46,494 bases of DNA from an uncultured Lachnospiraceae bacterium. GTDB lineage: Bacteria > Bacillota > Clostridia > Lachnospirales > Lachnospiraceae. Under the pieces are notes generated by a model. The model was given only the letters and a program-made list of their open reading frames with translations, ran no database searches and was not told the DNA's origin. The stretch spans positions 1-46,494 of the forward strand of contig CANRIM010000017.1 in assembly GCA_947630695.1 (NCBI GenBank). Direction: 5' to 3'. Shown one piece after another: positions 34,126-42,974 of the stretch. Numbering within the stretch: position 1 is the first letter of the stretch; every line of letters begins with the position of its first letter. Made by a program: the position numbers and the translations under genes.

Positions 34126-34988
34126 TACCGCAGATCTCCCATCGCCACGGCGTCCATATCGTCAAAGGCCTGATTTTCGCCTGCCATGCCCCAGATAAAA
34201 GTGTAGCACTGTGTCCCGGAACCGGCGTGAATCGACCAGCTGGGAGAAATCACCGCTTCTTCGTTGCGCATCACGATATGCCTTGTTTCCGTAGGCTCCC
34301 CCATATAATGCATGACGAAGGCGTCTTCGGGAATGTCAAAATAAAGATAGACTTCCATTCTGCGGTCGTGGGTATGGCAGGGCATGGTATTCCATACGCT
34401 GCCGGGCATGAGCGCCGTCATGCCCATAACCAGCTGGCAGCTTTCCACCTGACCGGGCAAAATGTATTTGTTGATGACCCGGTGGTTGGATTCTTCCAGG
34501 CTGCCGCACTCCACCTTGTTTTCCTCTTTGATGATCACAACGCCCTTCGCCGGCGTCCCTTCCCGCTTGATCAGCACCGTAGGGTACGATGTATGTGCGG
34601 GGGTACTGTTGAAATAAAATTTCGCAGGGCAGGCTGCGTCTGCGCTCTTAAAACAGATGTCCTTTGCCCCCATGCCGATGTACATACCGTCTTTGGGAGC
34701 CACTTCGTAATCTTTGCCGTCCACCGTTACGGTGCCGCAGCCGCCGATATTGATGATGCCCATCTCCCGCCTCTGCAGGAAATAATCCGCCCGCAGTTCG
34801 TCTCCTGCCGTCAGCGCCAGCGCCTTCTGCGCCGGTACGGCTGCACCGGTGATGATCCGGTCGATGTGGCTGTAGACCATTTTGATTGCATCGGGTACAA
34901 ACAGTCCCTGAATCAGGAATTCCTCCCGCAATCTTTCCGTTGTATAATATTTCACGTCCTTCGGGGACGCCGCTGTTCTTAATTCCAT
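34125..34988 (-). CDS. kduI: 5-keto-4-deoxyuronate isomerase KduI
   Basis: 287 residues, full length. Cupin-like motifs include the zinc-ligand region PCHTHDRRMEVYLYFD and the later SWSIHAGSGT. The N-terminus LRTAASPKDVKYYTTERLRE is characteristic of KduI. It converts 5-keto-4-deoxyuronate (from pectin or glycosaminoglycan breakdown) to 3-deoxy-D-glycero-2,5-hexodiulosonate. No kduD, kdgK or lyase gene is in the window. It follows a solute-binding lipoprotein gene by 39 nt. Confidence 0.95.
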   Translation of the reverse strand: MELRTAASPKDVKYYTTERLREEFLIQGLFVPDAIKMVYSHIDRIITGAAVPAQKALALTAGDELRADYFLQRREMGIINIGGCGTVTVDGKDYEVAPKDGMYIGMGAKDICFKSADAACPAKFYFNSTPAHTSYPTVLIKREGTPAKGVVIIKEENKVECGSLEESNHRVINKYILPGQVESCQLVMGMTALMPGSVWNTMPCHTHDRRMEVYLYFDIPEDAFVMHYMGEPTETRHIVMRNEEAVISPSWSIHAGSGTQCYTFIWGMAGENQAFDDMDAVAMGDLR

Positions 34989-35027
34989 TGCATTTTCTCC
35001 TTTTTTGCTGCCTGCGGCAGTTGTTTT

Positions 35028-36653
35028 CTATCTCGCTTTATAGGCGTCATAGGCCTGCTGCCAGATCTGGGTAAATGTTTCGGATCCCAGCAGTCTTGCC
35101 TGTTCCAGATAGGCATCGTAATTGGTCAGCGGGATTTTCCCGGTGATAAAACGGTTGCGCATCTTGGTCATGTAGTCCTTCATTTCATCCTCGATGGTAT
35201 CCGCTTCCTCCTGCATCTTCACCGTCAGCTGGCAGGTCTGCTGCACCTTATAGGAGGTATCGCCCTCCGACCAGGTCATGCAGGCATCCACATATTCCGG
35301 CGATTTCTGGGAAAGGATATAATCCGCCACAATATCGCCCCGGGAAGGAAAGGCGATGGTGGTGGGATCCGCATACAGATTGATCTTGCTGAGCTTCTTT
35401 CCGTGGAAATCCACCATTTCATCCATGCCGTCCAGCAGCTTCTTTTCTCCGCCGACCACTTCATAGCTTTCTCCTTCGATGCCCCAGGTCAGCAGCGTGG
35501 TTCCTTCCTCGGAAAGCATGTAATCCAGCAGATAGGCGCAGGCTTCGTCCACACCGTCCTTCACCGCATTGCTTGTAATGACGGTGGTATCCCTGTGTAC
35601 GGAAGAAATATCGGAGAAGCACCAGAGCTTTCCTTCCGGCGTTTTGGGCCAGGGTGCCGCCGCGATCTCGGCTTCCGGCGATTTTTCCCGCAGCACTTTG
35701 ATATTGGAATCCGGATTGTCTTCCTCGATGTTCTCAATGGCGCCCTTCCAGGCCCCCGCAAAGTTGCCGTTGATCCGGTCTCTCTGATTTTCCAGGGAAA
35801 CGCCGTCAAACATATAATACAGCAGGCCTTCCGTATACCACTTGTTCATCTCTGTCAGATAGGATTTATAGTTTTCCGTCGTATAGCCGAATACCACCTT
35901 TTCATTGCCCTGATCGTCCGTCATAATGGAAGGATCGTCGTCAATGCCGTAGGCCGGCAGGAAATATTTCCATCCGGAGGAACAGGCGATGTATGGTTCT
36001 TCATCCGCCTCCCCGTTGCCGTTGGGGTCCTGGGTCTTGAAGGCTTTCAGCACGCGGTACCAGTCGTCCATGTTTTCCGGAATATCCATGCCCACGCTGT
36101 CCAGCCAGTCCTTGCGGATGGCCAGCCCGTAGACCGAAGTCAGCGCCCGCTGCTTTTCGTCGCCGGTATCATAAATCCGGGTCAGATAGGAATAGGTGCC
36201 GTCGTCCAGCCGCAGATCCCTTCCGATGTCGGAATTGTCTTCCACAATCTTTTTGAAATTGGGCATATATTCGTCCATGTATGTATTCAGGGAAACCGAT
36301 ACGCCGTCATTGAACATGGCCGCCAGCCTGCCCGCGTAGCGTTCATTGTTTTTCGCCGTCAGAATCTCCGGATAGGTTTTCGCCGTCATCATGGGCAGAT
36401 AAGCGTCATAATTGATGGCCACCTGAAAATCGATGTTGATGCCGGTGATCTCCTGAATCTTCTGCAGCGATTTCATTTCCTTCCAGTAATATTGATAATA
36501 CTCATCCGTTCCGCCCATCAGCCACCAGGTGACCGTAACGTCTTTGTCGTCGCTGAATTTTTTATCGCCCTGCCCTTTTTCCCCTTTGCAGCCTGCCGCC
36601 AGCAGACATACCAGCAGCGCAAATAAAATGATGGCTCCTGCTTTTCGTTTCAT
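35028..36653 (-). CDS. Extracellular solute-binding lipoprotein of a sugar ABC importer
   Basis: 541 residues. The lipobox LLAAGC gives lipidated C22. The mature part begins with the DVTVTWWLMGG stretch typical of large (about 500-residue) family-1 sugar-binding proteins of the LplA/YtcQ group. It should capture an oligosaccharide at the cell surface. Usually two permease genes lie alongside; none is here. The neighbouring kduI suggests an unsaturated uronate oligosaccharide as ligand (inference). No convincing promoter is seen in the 107-nt upstream gap. Confidence 0.9.
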   Translation of the reverse strand: MKRKAGAIILFALLVCLLAAGCKGEKGQGDKKFSDDKDVTVTWWLMGGTDEYYQYYWKEMKSLQKIQEITGINIDFQVAINYDAYLPMMTAKTYPEILTAKNNERYAGRLAAMFNDGVSVSLNTYMDEYMPNFKKIVEDNSDIGRDLRLDDGTYSYLTRIYDTGDEKQRALTSVYGLAIRKDWLDSVGMDIPENMDDWYRVLKAFKTQDPNGNGEADEEPYIACSSGWKYFLPAYGIDDDPSIMTDDQGNEKVVFGYTTENYKSYLTEMNKWYTEGLLYYMFDGVSLENQRDRINGNFAGAWKGAIENIEEDNPDSNIKVLREKSPEAEIAAAPWPKTPEGKLWCFSDISSVHRDTTVITSNAVKDGVDEACAYLLDYMLSEEGTTLLTWGIEGESYEVVGGEKKLLDGMDEMVDFHGKKLSKINLYADPTTIAFPSRGDIVADYILSQKSPEYVDACMTWSEGDTSYKVQQTCQLTVKMQEEADTIEDEMKDYMTKMRNRFITGKIPLTNYDAYLEQARLLGSETFTQIWQQAYDAYKAR

Positions 36654-36695
36654 ACCTTCCCCTTTCCTGTGCTTGATTTCTCTTGTGACCTATAA

Positions 36696-36752
36696 CAGCC
36701 CCACGCTTCATCTGCATGGGGCTGCCGCATGGACCGGCGGTTTCCGCCCGGC
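36696..36752 (-). terminator. Tandem hairpins after the second sortase gene
   Basis: Two GC-rich hairpins, CAGCCCCA/TGGGGCTG (36696-36703 and 36717-36724) and CCGGCGG/CCGCCCGG (36734-36751), fill the gap. The T tract is poor, so termination may be partial and some transcripts may run into the lipoprotein gene. Confidence 0.45.
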
Positions 36753-36760
36753 CGGCCTGT

Positions 36761-37828
36761 TTATTTGTATTCGCTGTAAATCAGTTTGCCCTGGGCCACA
36801 AAACGGTAATTATCGCCCCGGCTTGTACAGGTAGACAGGGTGACGATCTGATCATTGGGCTCCACGTTGACGCCGGTATCATAGTTCGATGCCGCCTTGC
36901 ACTGCGTCAGATACTGGGTATAGTCATCACAGGGCGCCGACCACCACCGGTAAGTGTCGGAATCGGATAAGGGCTCATAACATGAAAAAATCTTATAACG
37001 GAACCTGCCTTCCGGCGTATAGATCCAGAAATACTCATGCCCGGCATAATATTCCGCTTTTTTGTAGTTTCTGAGCAGGCCGAACATGGAATTGTTCTTC
37101 ATATTGTGGCCGTATACGATGGTATTCATATCGTTGAAATACGCATCGTTTTCGCACTCGATGAAAATACTGCCGGAGGTATTTTCCGTACCGTTAATGG
37201 TATGGGACAGATAATATTGGTTGTCCGTTCCTTTCAATACCGGGTAATTGATCGCATCCCGCAGATCTGCGCTTTCAAACTGAATCCAGGCATAAACATC
37301 CCCGTTGATGGACATCAGCGACTGCCAGTCTACCTGCTGGGGCGTAAAGGTGGGATCAAAGGGATCGCCGGAATTGAGCCGTTCCTGATAAACCACCGTG
37401 TCTTCATCTGATACCAGATCTTCGATCTGATCGTACTCATCCACCGCTTCCTTGTATTCCATAAAGATCATGGCAAGCTGATAGCCCGCGTAAACCAGCA
37501 CGCACACCGCAATGGCCATAATACAATACCGGACATAATCCGATGCTTTTCTTTTGCGGCGCTTTTTTTCTGCAAGCATCACGATTTCTTCTTCATCGGG
37601 GATCTCATTCATCGGTTTGAGTTCCACACCCTGCTCCGGCACATCTTCAATCACCGGAAGTTCCTCCTCAATGGACTCGCGGATATTTTTATCTGAGATC
37701 GGCGTCACGGTTTCGGAGATTTCCAGTTCCTCATTTTTTAACTCCTCGTTGATCCGGTCCTCTATATCCCGCAGATCTATATCGATAATTTCCATTTCAT
37801 CTGTATTGAACTTTTCTTTATCAGACAT
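36761..37828 (-). CDS. srtB: Class B sortase with long acidic cytoplasmic N-terminus
   Basis: 355 residues, about 100 more than usual. Residues 1-95 are strongly acidic and end in EKKRRKRK, then a membrane segment (about 100-122) and a second acidic linker. The sortase domain has H241 (VYGHNM), C334 (VTLSTC) and R342 (DNYRF). The extra acidic region would lie in the cytoplasm, where sortases normally have only a few residues. No sorted substrate is encoded beside it; it may share substrates with the sortase at 25396-26166. It has its own promoter. Confidence 0.92.
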   Translation of the reverse strand: MSDKEKFNTDEMEIIDIDLRDIEDRINEELKNEELEISETVTPISDKNIRESIEEELPVIEDVPEQGVELKPMNEIPDEEEIVMLAEKKRRKRKASDYVRYCIMAIAVCVLVYAGYQLAMIFMEYKEAVDEYDQIEDLVSDEDTVVYQERLNSGDPFDPTFTPQQVDWQSLMSINGDVYAWIQFESADLRDAINYPVLKGTDNQYYLSHTINGTENTSGSIFIECENDAYFNDMNTIVYGHNMKNNSMFGLLRNYKKAEYYAGHEYFWIYTPEGRFRYKIFSCYEPLSDSDTYRWWSAPCDDYTQYLTQCKAASNYDTGVNVEPNDQIVTLSTCTSRGDNYRFVAQGKLIYSEYK

Positions 37829-37852
37829 AAAACTGCTCTCCTTTCCTGCCTA

Positions 37853-37881
37853 ATCATATCAGAATTATTTTTTGATGGCAA
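37853..37881 (-). promoter_or_regulatory. Promoter of the second sortase gene
   Basis: On the minus strand, TTGCCA (37876-37881), a 17-nt spacer and TATGAT (37853-37858), 18 nt after the pglX stop and 25 nt before the ATG. Confidence 0.75.
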
Positions 37882-37898
37882 CTGATTTCAGCATTATT

Positions 37899-40800
37899 TT
37901 ATGATCTTTGATGGATATAACGCAAATACCGGTCCCCTGCCGCATCCGTTTCCGCATAATAAACCGGCGCATTCCTGTATCGTTTGTTATGGTCTTTTAA
38001 AAACTGCGAGCGAAAATACCGCCGCAGGATATTTTCCGCCTGTGCCGGATCTTCCGGCGGTTCTTTCCCGGCGCCTTCCGCCAGAAACAGCAGATTGTCC
38101 TGCAGAGACGCTTCGCCGTACAGCAGGCGCAGCAGCTGCAGCAGCCGCGCAAACATATCTCCCGGTGCAGGCCCGTCCAGCAGCACTTTCTGCTCCGGCA
38201 GAAAACGGCGGTATTTTCCGGGGTCAAAGCGCCCGCCCCCACAGGCAAGCCCGTCACAGTCCACGCTGTAGCGGCCCAGCATACAGCCTGCTGCCCAGGA
38301 CAGGAAGCTTTTCGCCTCCTCTTTCGCATCTGCCCGGTACATGGTCACCGCCTCTGCCGGATAGGGCTCCTTATTTTCCGGCAGGCCATAGCCTTTTGCC
38401 ACAATCTGACTGACCTTTGTTTCATTTTCCTGCATCCGTTCAAAGCGGCGTTTCGTTTCCCTCTGCCACGCGGCAAAGGATTCCCGCAGGGAAGGCCCTT
38501 CCGCAAGGGGATGCCGGCGGAAATTCCAGCTGGTTTCAAAGCTGTCCCAGTCCGCCTTTGCCAGCGCCACATTTTCCTCCGCCAGGCGAATCAGCGCCGC
38601 ATCCTGCAGCAGCGACGGTTCAAAGGGCAGCGCCCGCACATCGCCGCACTGGAAATTAATGGTGGGATTGCTGATTTTCATCATGGTGTGAATGGTATCG
38701 CTGGCCAGAATCCCCAGCATCGGCATCAGCTCCGCTTCCTGCTTTACAAATACGCTGGACCCTGCAATATCAAACACAAAGCCCTTCGGGTAATAGCGCA
38801 CCGAAAAAGCCGAGGGGCTGACCAGCGACCAGGAAATCGAGGGCCGGAAATAAAACTGCGCTCCCGGGAAGGATCGGGACTGCCCCCGAAACTGTCTGAA
38901 ATCCGCAATCTCCGCGCCGAAATCCGGGAAATAAACCACATACTCCTGATTGCCGTACCAGCGCCGATAGCCGCCGCCTTTATTATAAGGAAACCAGAGG
39001 GCACCGGAGTGGATGCAGTCTTCCTTAGATGCACAGTCAAAATTGATTTTGGAGTAATCCACCTCATACCAGTATTTCAAAAACCGCTTGTTGTCGCAGG
39101 TAAAAAGCCCGTTGGTCACGTGGGCGTAGCTCTCCAGCGGCAGCCGCGTATACACTTCCGCAAATTCCTTTCCCGTCCAGTAAGCCACCGGCATACCGGG
39201 AATCTTTTGAAAGTCCGAAATCCGCGCCCGGTAAACTTTTTGACCGGACGGGGTTTTATTTTCCAGAAAGGCCTGTTCCTTTTGCTTCGGTCCGCTGACA
39301 TCGTCCAGCTTCACAAACAACGCTTCTTCCGATGTCTCCTTTGCATATTCCGAAGCCTGCCTGTGCCGCATGACCCATGTGACGGTCTGCACCACCTCCC
39401 CGGAAATTTCCTCAAAGGCGCCGGTGCCCAGATGCACCATATGCAGGAACCGGAAATGATCGTAAAGTTTTTTCCGCAGATTCCGGTAGCTGTTGATAAA
39501 CATCCAGCTGTGCTGGGTAATCAGCGCCATATAACCGTCCTCCGCCAGCAGGGCGGCGCATTTTTCAATGAAGACGGCATACATATCCTTTTTGCTGTCC
39601 TTATATTCCCGCCGGACAAAGTCCGAAAGCCGGGTATCCATGTTGGACAGCGCCATATAGGGCGGATTGGTCACCACCACATGATAGCTGCCTTTTAAGA
39701 TCTGCGCCTGATGCAGAAACGGCAGCAGCCGGTTCTGTACCGTCTGATACCGGAGCATGGAAAAAATGTCCTCGTAAAAATCCACATCCAGCGCCGCCAC
39801 ATGGGCAATCAAAGGCGCCAGATCCAGATCCGGCAGCCGGATAATACTGCCGAATTCCGACGCGTCTTGAAAGGCCGTCCGCAGCAGATCCAGCTGTTCC
39901 AGAAATGCGGCATTGCCGCCGGCGGCAAAGTCCAGCAGATCGTCGTCCATAAAACTGCTGTCCGTCACCGTATAGAATGCGGGCCGGATGCCCTCTGTCA
40001 AAATGCTTTTGTCATAGGCGCAGGCCTTCATCATAATACTGAAGGAAGCCAGCTGACAGGCCCGTTCGTCGATGTCCAGCCCGTAGAGATTTTTGGTCAG
40101 GATACTGCGCACCGCCGCTTTCGTTCCGATTCCGGCCCGGGCGTAAATTTGCATCAGCACGTCAAAGGCGTAAATTAAAATATGTCCGCTGCCCATACAA
40201 GGATCAATCAGTCGGATCTGCTCCGGCGCAAAGCCTGTTTTCGCAGCGCTGCTTCCTTCTTCCACAGCGTCCATATAGTACGACAGGCCTTCTTTGAACC
40301 CGGTGTCCGCCGTTTTTTCCATCCAGAGCCTGCCCAGGGTATTTTCCACCATATATCCCGAAATCCATTCCGGGGTAAACATCTGGGTGGCCTCCGGAAT
40401 CCGTTCCCGGGTCAGCTTCTGGTCTTTTTTCAAGGATGCAAAAGCCGCGTCCTTCGGTTCCGTATTATAGAACTGATACAGGCGGCTGATGATTTCAATA
40501 TTGTTTTCCCAGTCTTTCCGGTCGATGCGATTGACCATCACTTCAGGTACGCTGCCGGATTCCAAAAGTCCCGTCGGACACAGCAGCTGCATATAGCCGC
40601 TGTCCGGCTGAAAGATTTCAGGCAGCACCGATTTGAGCAAATTACATCTGCAGGCCAGAAGATACCGATACCATCCGTCGCAGTCGCCTTCCGCCCGGAA
40701 CCGGGCCGTTTTCCTGGCGTCCGCCCCCTGCATCCGGTCCAGACCTGCATTGTCCAGAATCCGGACGGAAAACTGTCCGTCCCCATCCGTAAACAGCTGC

Positions 40801-41087
40801 ACGCCGTCTTCGAAACAGCCGTTGACTTCCATATAATAAAGGGCCGCAAAGCGGTTGAACCAGGTGTAGGCAATTTCTTCCACCAGTTCGTCAAAGCTTC
40901 GCTGCTCCAGCTGCAGAAGGATCTTTTTCCGCTCTCTGATCTCGTAAGAGGAAAAGCGGCGGCCTGCAGGCAGGTCGCTTTCCGTCCCATCGGGACGGAT
41001 GCCGTAATCTTCCGCCCGGGCGGCAACTTGGGCAATCAGGCTTCTTCGGGCCCATACCGCAAAATTTTTAATTACCGACTTGTCCAT
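37899..41087 (-). CDS. pglX: PglX-type (BREX) adenine-specific DNA methyltransferase
   Basis: 1062 residues from the ATG at 41085-41087 with AGGA at 5 nt; the longer frame to 41222 runs into the IS and was rejected. The N-terminus (MDKSVIKNFAVWARRSLI) is that of PglX proteins of BREX-1 systems. The SAM motif IDPCMGSGHIL is at 294-304 and the catalytic NPPY at 474-477. A long C-terminal region should recognise the target. PglX methylates host DNA and marks self in BREX. No brxA, brxB, brxC, pglZ or brxL is present in the window, and a host-type sortase gene follows directly. Its length is slightly below usual. Confidence 0.87.
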   Translation of the reverse strand: MDKSVIKNFAVWARRSLIAQVAARAEDYGIRPDGTESDLPAGRRFSSYEIRERKKILLQLEQRSFDELVEEIAYTWFNRFAALYYMEVNGCFEDGVQLFTDGDGQFSVRILDNAGLDRMQGADARKTARFRAEGDCDGWYRYLLACRCNLLKSVLPEIFQPDSGYMQLLCPTGLLESGSVPEVMVNRIDRKDWENNIEIISRLYQFYNTEPKDAAFASLKKDQKLTRERIPEATQMFTPEWISGYMVENTLGRLWMEKTADTGFKEGLSYYMDAVEEGSSAAKTGFAPEQIRLIDPCMGSGHILIYAFDVLMQIYARAGIGTKAAVRSILTKNLYGLDIDERACQLASFSIMMKACAYDKSILTEGIRPAFYTVTDSSFMDDDLLDFAAGGNAAFLEQLDLLRTAFQDASEFGSIIRLPDLDLAPLIAHVAALDVDFYEDIFSMLRYQTVQNRLLPFLHQAQILKGSYHVVVTNPPYMALSNMDTRLSDFVRREYKDSKKDMYAVFIEKCAALLAEDGYMALITQHSWMFINSYRNLRKKLYDHFRFLHMVHLGTGAFEEISGEVVQTVTWVMRHRQASEYAKETSEEALFVKLDDVSGPKQKEQAFLENKTPSGQKVYRARISDFQKIPGMPVAYWTGKEFAEVYTRLPLESYAHVTNGLFTCDNKRFLKYWYEVDYSKINFDCASKEDCIHSGALWFPYNKGGGYRRWYGNQEYVVYFPDFGAEIADFRQFRGQSRSFPGAQFYFRPSISWSLVSPSAFSVRYYPKGFVFDIAGSSVFVKQEAELMPMLGILASDTIHTMMKISNPTINFQCGDVRALPFEPSLLQDAALIRLAEENVALAKADWDSFETSWNFRRHPLAEGPSLRESFAAWQRETKRRFERMQENETKVSQIVAKGYGLPENKEPYPAEAVTMYRADAKEEAKSFLSWAAGCMLGRYSVDCDGLACGGGRFDPGKYRRFLPEQKVLLDGPAPGDMFARLLQLLRLLYGEASLQDNLLFLAEGAGKEPPEDPAQAENILRRYFRSQFLKDHNKRYRNAPVYYAETDAAGDRYLRYIHQRS

Positions 41088-41088
41088 T

Positions 41089-41208
41089 TTATTCCTGTGC
41101 CTCCGCCATTTCGATTTCATCCCCGGTGAGGGCGTACAAAGAGGCGTAAATGCCGTTTTTCCGGAGCAGTTCCCGATGGGTGCCGCTTTCTGGATATTCT
41201 GATGCGGC
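41089..41208 (-). pseudogene. 3' remnant of an ABC exporter (ATPase-permease) gene
   Basis: The minus frame ends ESGTHRELLRKNGIYASLYAL...EAQE and stops at 41089-41091. This is the conserved C-terminal tail of MsbA/MdlB-type exporters. Everything upstream is replaced by the IS. The stop lies one base before the pglX ATG, so the two genes were once translationally coupled. Confidence 0.8.
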
Positions 41209-41222
41209 GGGTTCTTCCGCAA

Positions 41223-42038
41223 TTATCCGTTTGGCGCAATTTTCATCATTCTTAATTTTGCTTCCAATAGTTGTTTTCTACATCTTCCATACATTGTTCG
41301 TTTGATCATTTTCAACCTGCTGTTTGTTCCCTCCACAAACCCGTTACTATAATCATATGCAGCGGCGTTTTCCACGGCCTCTATATCACGTTCAAGTCCT
41401 TTGGCAAAACTGGTCAATGCTTTGATTTTTTCGTTTTTATATCTTTCTATAAAAAGATGCAATAAGGGGACATTTTTCCTTTCAAATATCATACGGAAAT
41501 CCTTAATACAGGCATGTATCCTTATGACCTCCGGATATTTACCGTAAATGTATTCCCTGTGGTTTTCCGTAAGTTCTGTATCCATCCAAAGATATCGAAA
41601 TACGCCTTCACGCGTAATATAATCTTTTTCTTTTCCGGTACTTCCGGTTTTATACTTTAGGCTTTCCGTCATAGTTCTTTTATATGGCTGTTCCATAAAG
41701 CTTTGCTTCTCTTTTTCCTCAATCTTTACAAGATGTTCAAATGCGTTGCTTAGTGATCCGGTATAACCCTGTGCATAGATTTCCTTGACGGTTCTGCTTT
41801 TACTCCATCCTGAATGGAGCGCCTTTATGATCGTATCATAAAACGGATCGAGCTTACTCTGCCTTATGCCATACATACTGAGTTCCCTGGGATTCCCCTT
41901 TCGGTATTTGGCAATCGTGTTTCTTCCTACACCCATACGTCTTGCAATTTCCCGGTAACTGCAGCCTTCACTGAGAAACTCCTGTATCTGGCAGATCATT
42001 TCATAGCGTTTTTTAGAAAATCCCGGGGAGTTATCCAC
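41223..42038 (-). CDS. ISL3-family transposase, C-terminal part
   Basis: 271 residues from a GTG, but probably not an independent gene. It holds an inserted helix-turn-helix (CSYREIARRMGVGRNTIAKYR) and, near the end, YSNGFVEGTNSRLKMIKR with the catalytic Glu of the DDE triad. It is the +1 frame continuation of the upstream open frame. Removal of one A from the run of eight at the junction would join both parts into about 553 residues. Confidence 0.85.
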   Translation of the reverse strand: MDNSPGFSKKRYEMICQIQEFLSEGCSYREIARRMGVGRNTIAKYRKGNPRELSMYGIRQSKLDPFYDTIIKALHSGWSKSRTVKEIYAQGYTGSLSNAFEHLVKIEEKEKQSFMEQPYKRTMTESLKYKTGSTGKEKDYITREGVFRYLWMDTELTENHREYIYGKYPEVIRIHACIKDFRMIFERKNVPLLHLFIERYKNEKIKALTSFAKGLERDIEAVENAAAYDYSNGFVEGTNSRLKMIKRTMYGRCRKQLLEAKLRMMKIAPNG

Positions 42039-42885
42039 ATCGGTTGCGGTTTTTTTTACACGTCGCTTCTAAATCTGTGGAATCTTTTTCATGGGGAATT
42101 GTAATCGTTGCAGGCAAGTACTGATTCAAGGCTTTCTTTACTGCCTCCAGAAGGTTCTGATGCAGGTGGAATCTGTCTGCAACCTGCATTGCATCCGGCA
42201 ATTCCTCTGCGATTACTTTTGCATAAGCACTTGCCCTGTCCCGCGTTACAACCTTAATATGTTTATTGTTTTTCAACCATTCCCGGAGACTTTCACCATC
42301 TCTTCCATCCAACAGGGTAACAGGTATGTGAGTGCGCTCGTCCACAATTATCGTTCCATAAGTATTACGCTTTTTATATGCAAAATCGTCGATGCCCACT
42401 GCTTCTCCCACAATCGGAGAATCAAGAGCTTCATACCTTTTTATGAGCAGCCTGATAACGCTGTCTCCGCTAATCCTGATCCCCAATTTGTTGCATATCC
42501 TGGAGCAGCCTTCACAACTGGTTTCTAATGCCAGCGTACATATGAAATCAGCACAACGCTCTGTCATGCGGCTGTATGGATCAAGGAAACCGTCAAATGA
42601 TTCTGCAATTGTTGTAACATCGCATTTGTCATTGGTACAGTGGTATTCCCTGGCCTTAATTTCCAACCTGACAGTTTTCCCCAAAATTGGAAGATCCTGT
42701 ACTCGTCTCGTATATGTCCCATGATAAGTGCTACTCAATGTTCCACACTTGTGACACCGGCAATGGGTCGTAATAGATTTCATATGGATACAGATTTGCG
42801 TTTCCTCTTGATCCATTTCTATTATTTTCAGGTATTTTTCTGGAAAGAACTCTCTTAAAAACGTGGGTTCATTTATGTTATCCAT
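42031..42885 (-). CDS. ISL3-family transposase, N-terminal part
   Basis: 284 residues. A zinc-ribbon-like N-terminus (CRCHKCGTLSSTYHG, CTNDKCD) and a helix-turn-helix region precede the first part of the DDE domain, with VGIDDFAYKK (first Asp) and VTRDRASAYAKVI (second Asp). The catalytic Glu is in the other frame. The frame ends soon after TGT-AAAAAAAA-CC. Either the gene is broken or the full enzyme is made by slippage on the A run. Confidence 0.88.
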   Translation of the reverse strand: MDNINEPTFLREFFPEKYLKIIEMDQEETQICIHMKSITTHCRCHKCGTLSSTYHGTYTRRVQDLPILGKTVRLEIKAREYHCTNDKCDVTTIAESFDGFLDPYSRMTERCADFICTLALETSCEGCSRICNKLGIRISGDSVIRLLIKRYEALDSPIVGEAVGIDDFAYKKRNTYGTIIVDERTHIPVTLLDGRDGESLREWLKNNKHIKVVTRDRASAYAKVIAEELPDAMQVADRFHLHQNLLEAVKKALNQYLPATITIPHEKDSTDLEATCKKNRNRCG

Positions 42886-42974
42886 GACTTACACTCCGTA
42901 TCCATAAGATACGATTATTATACTACAACCTTTACAGAAAGCATAGAGCAAAAACGGATAATTGCGGAAGAGCC

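Larger units (their letters stand above)
41210..42974 (-). mobile_element. ISL3-family insertion sequence (1765 bp)
   Basis: The ends are inverted repeats of at least 23 bp. The left end reads GGTTCTTCCGCAATTATCCG and the right end, complemented, GGCTCTTCCGCAATTATCCG, with one mismatch; both go on with TTT. The GGNTCTT start is typical of ISL3. Inside lies an ISL3-type transposase in two frames. The 8-bp flanks (ATGCGGCG and AAATGCCC) do not match, so no target duplication remains. Confidence 0.9.

Noticed and set aside
35403-36626. 407-codon open frame on the plus strand
   Set aside because: Shadow of the solute-binding lipoprotein gene.
38511-39698. 395-codon open frame on the plus strand
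   Set aside because: Shadow of pglX; no start site or domain.
37899-41222. A complete BREX system
   Set aside because: Only PglX is present; the genes on both sides are a sortase and an IS.
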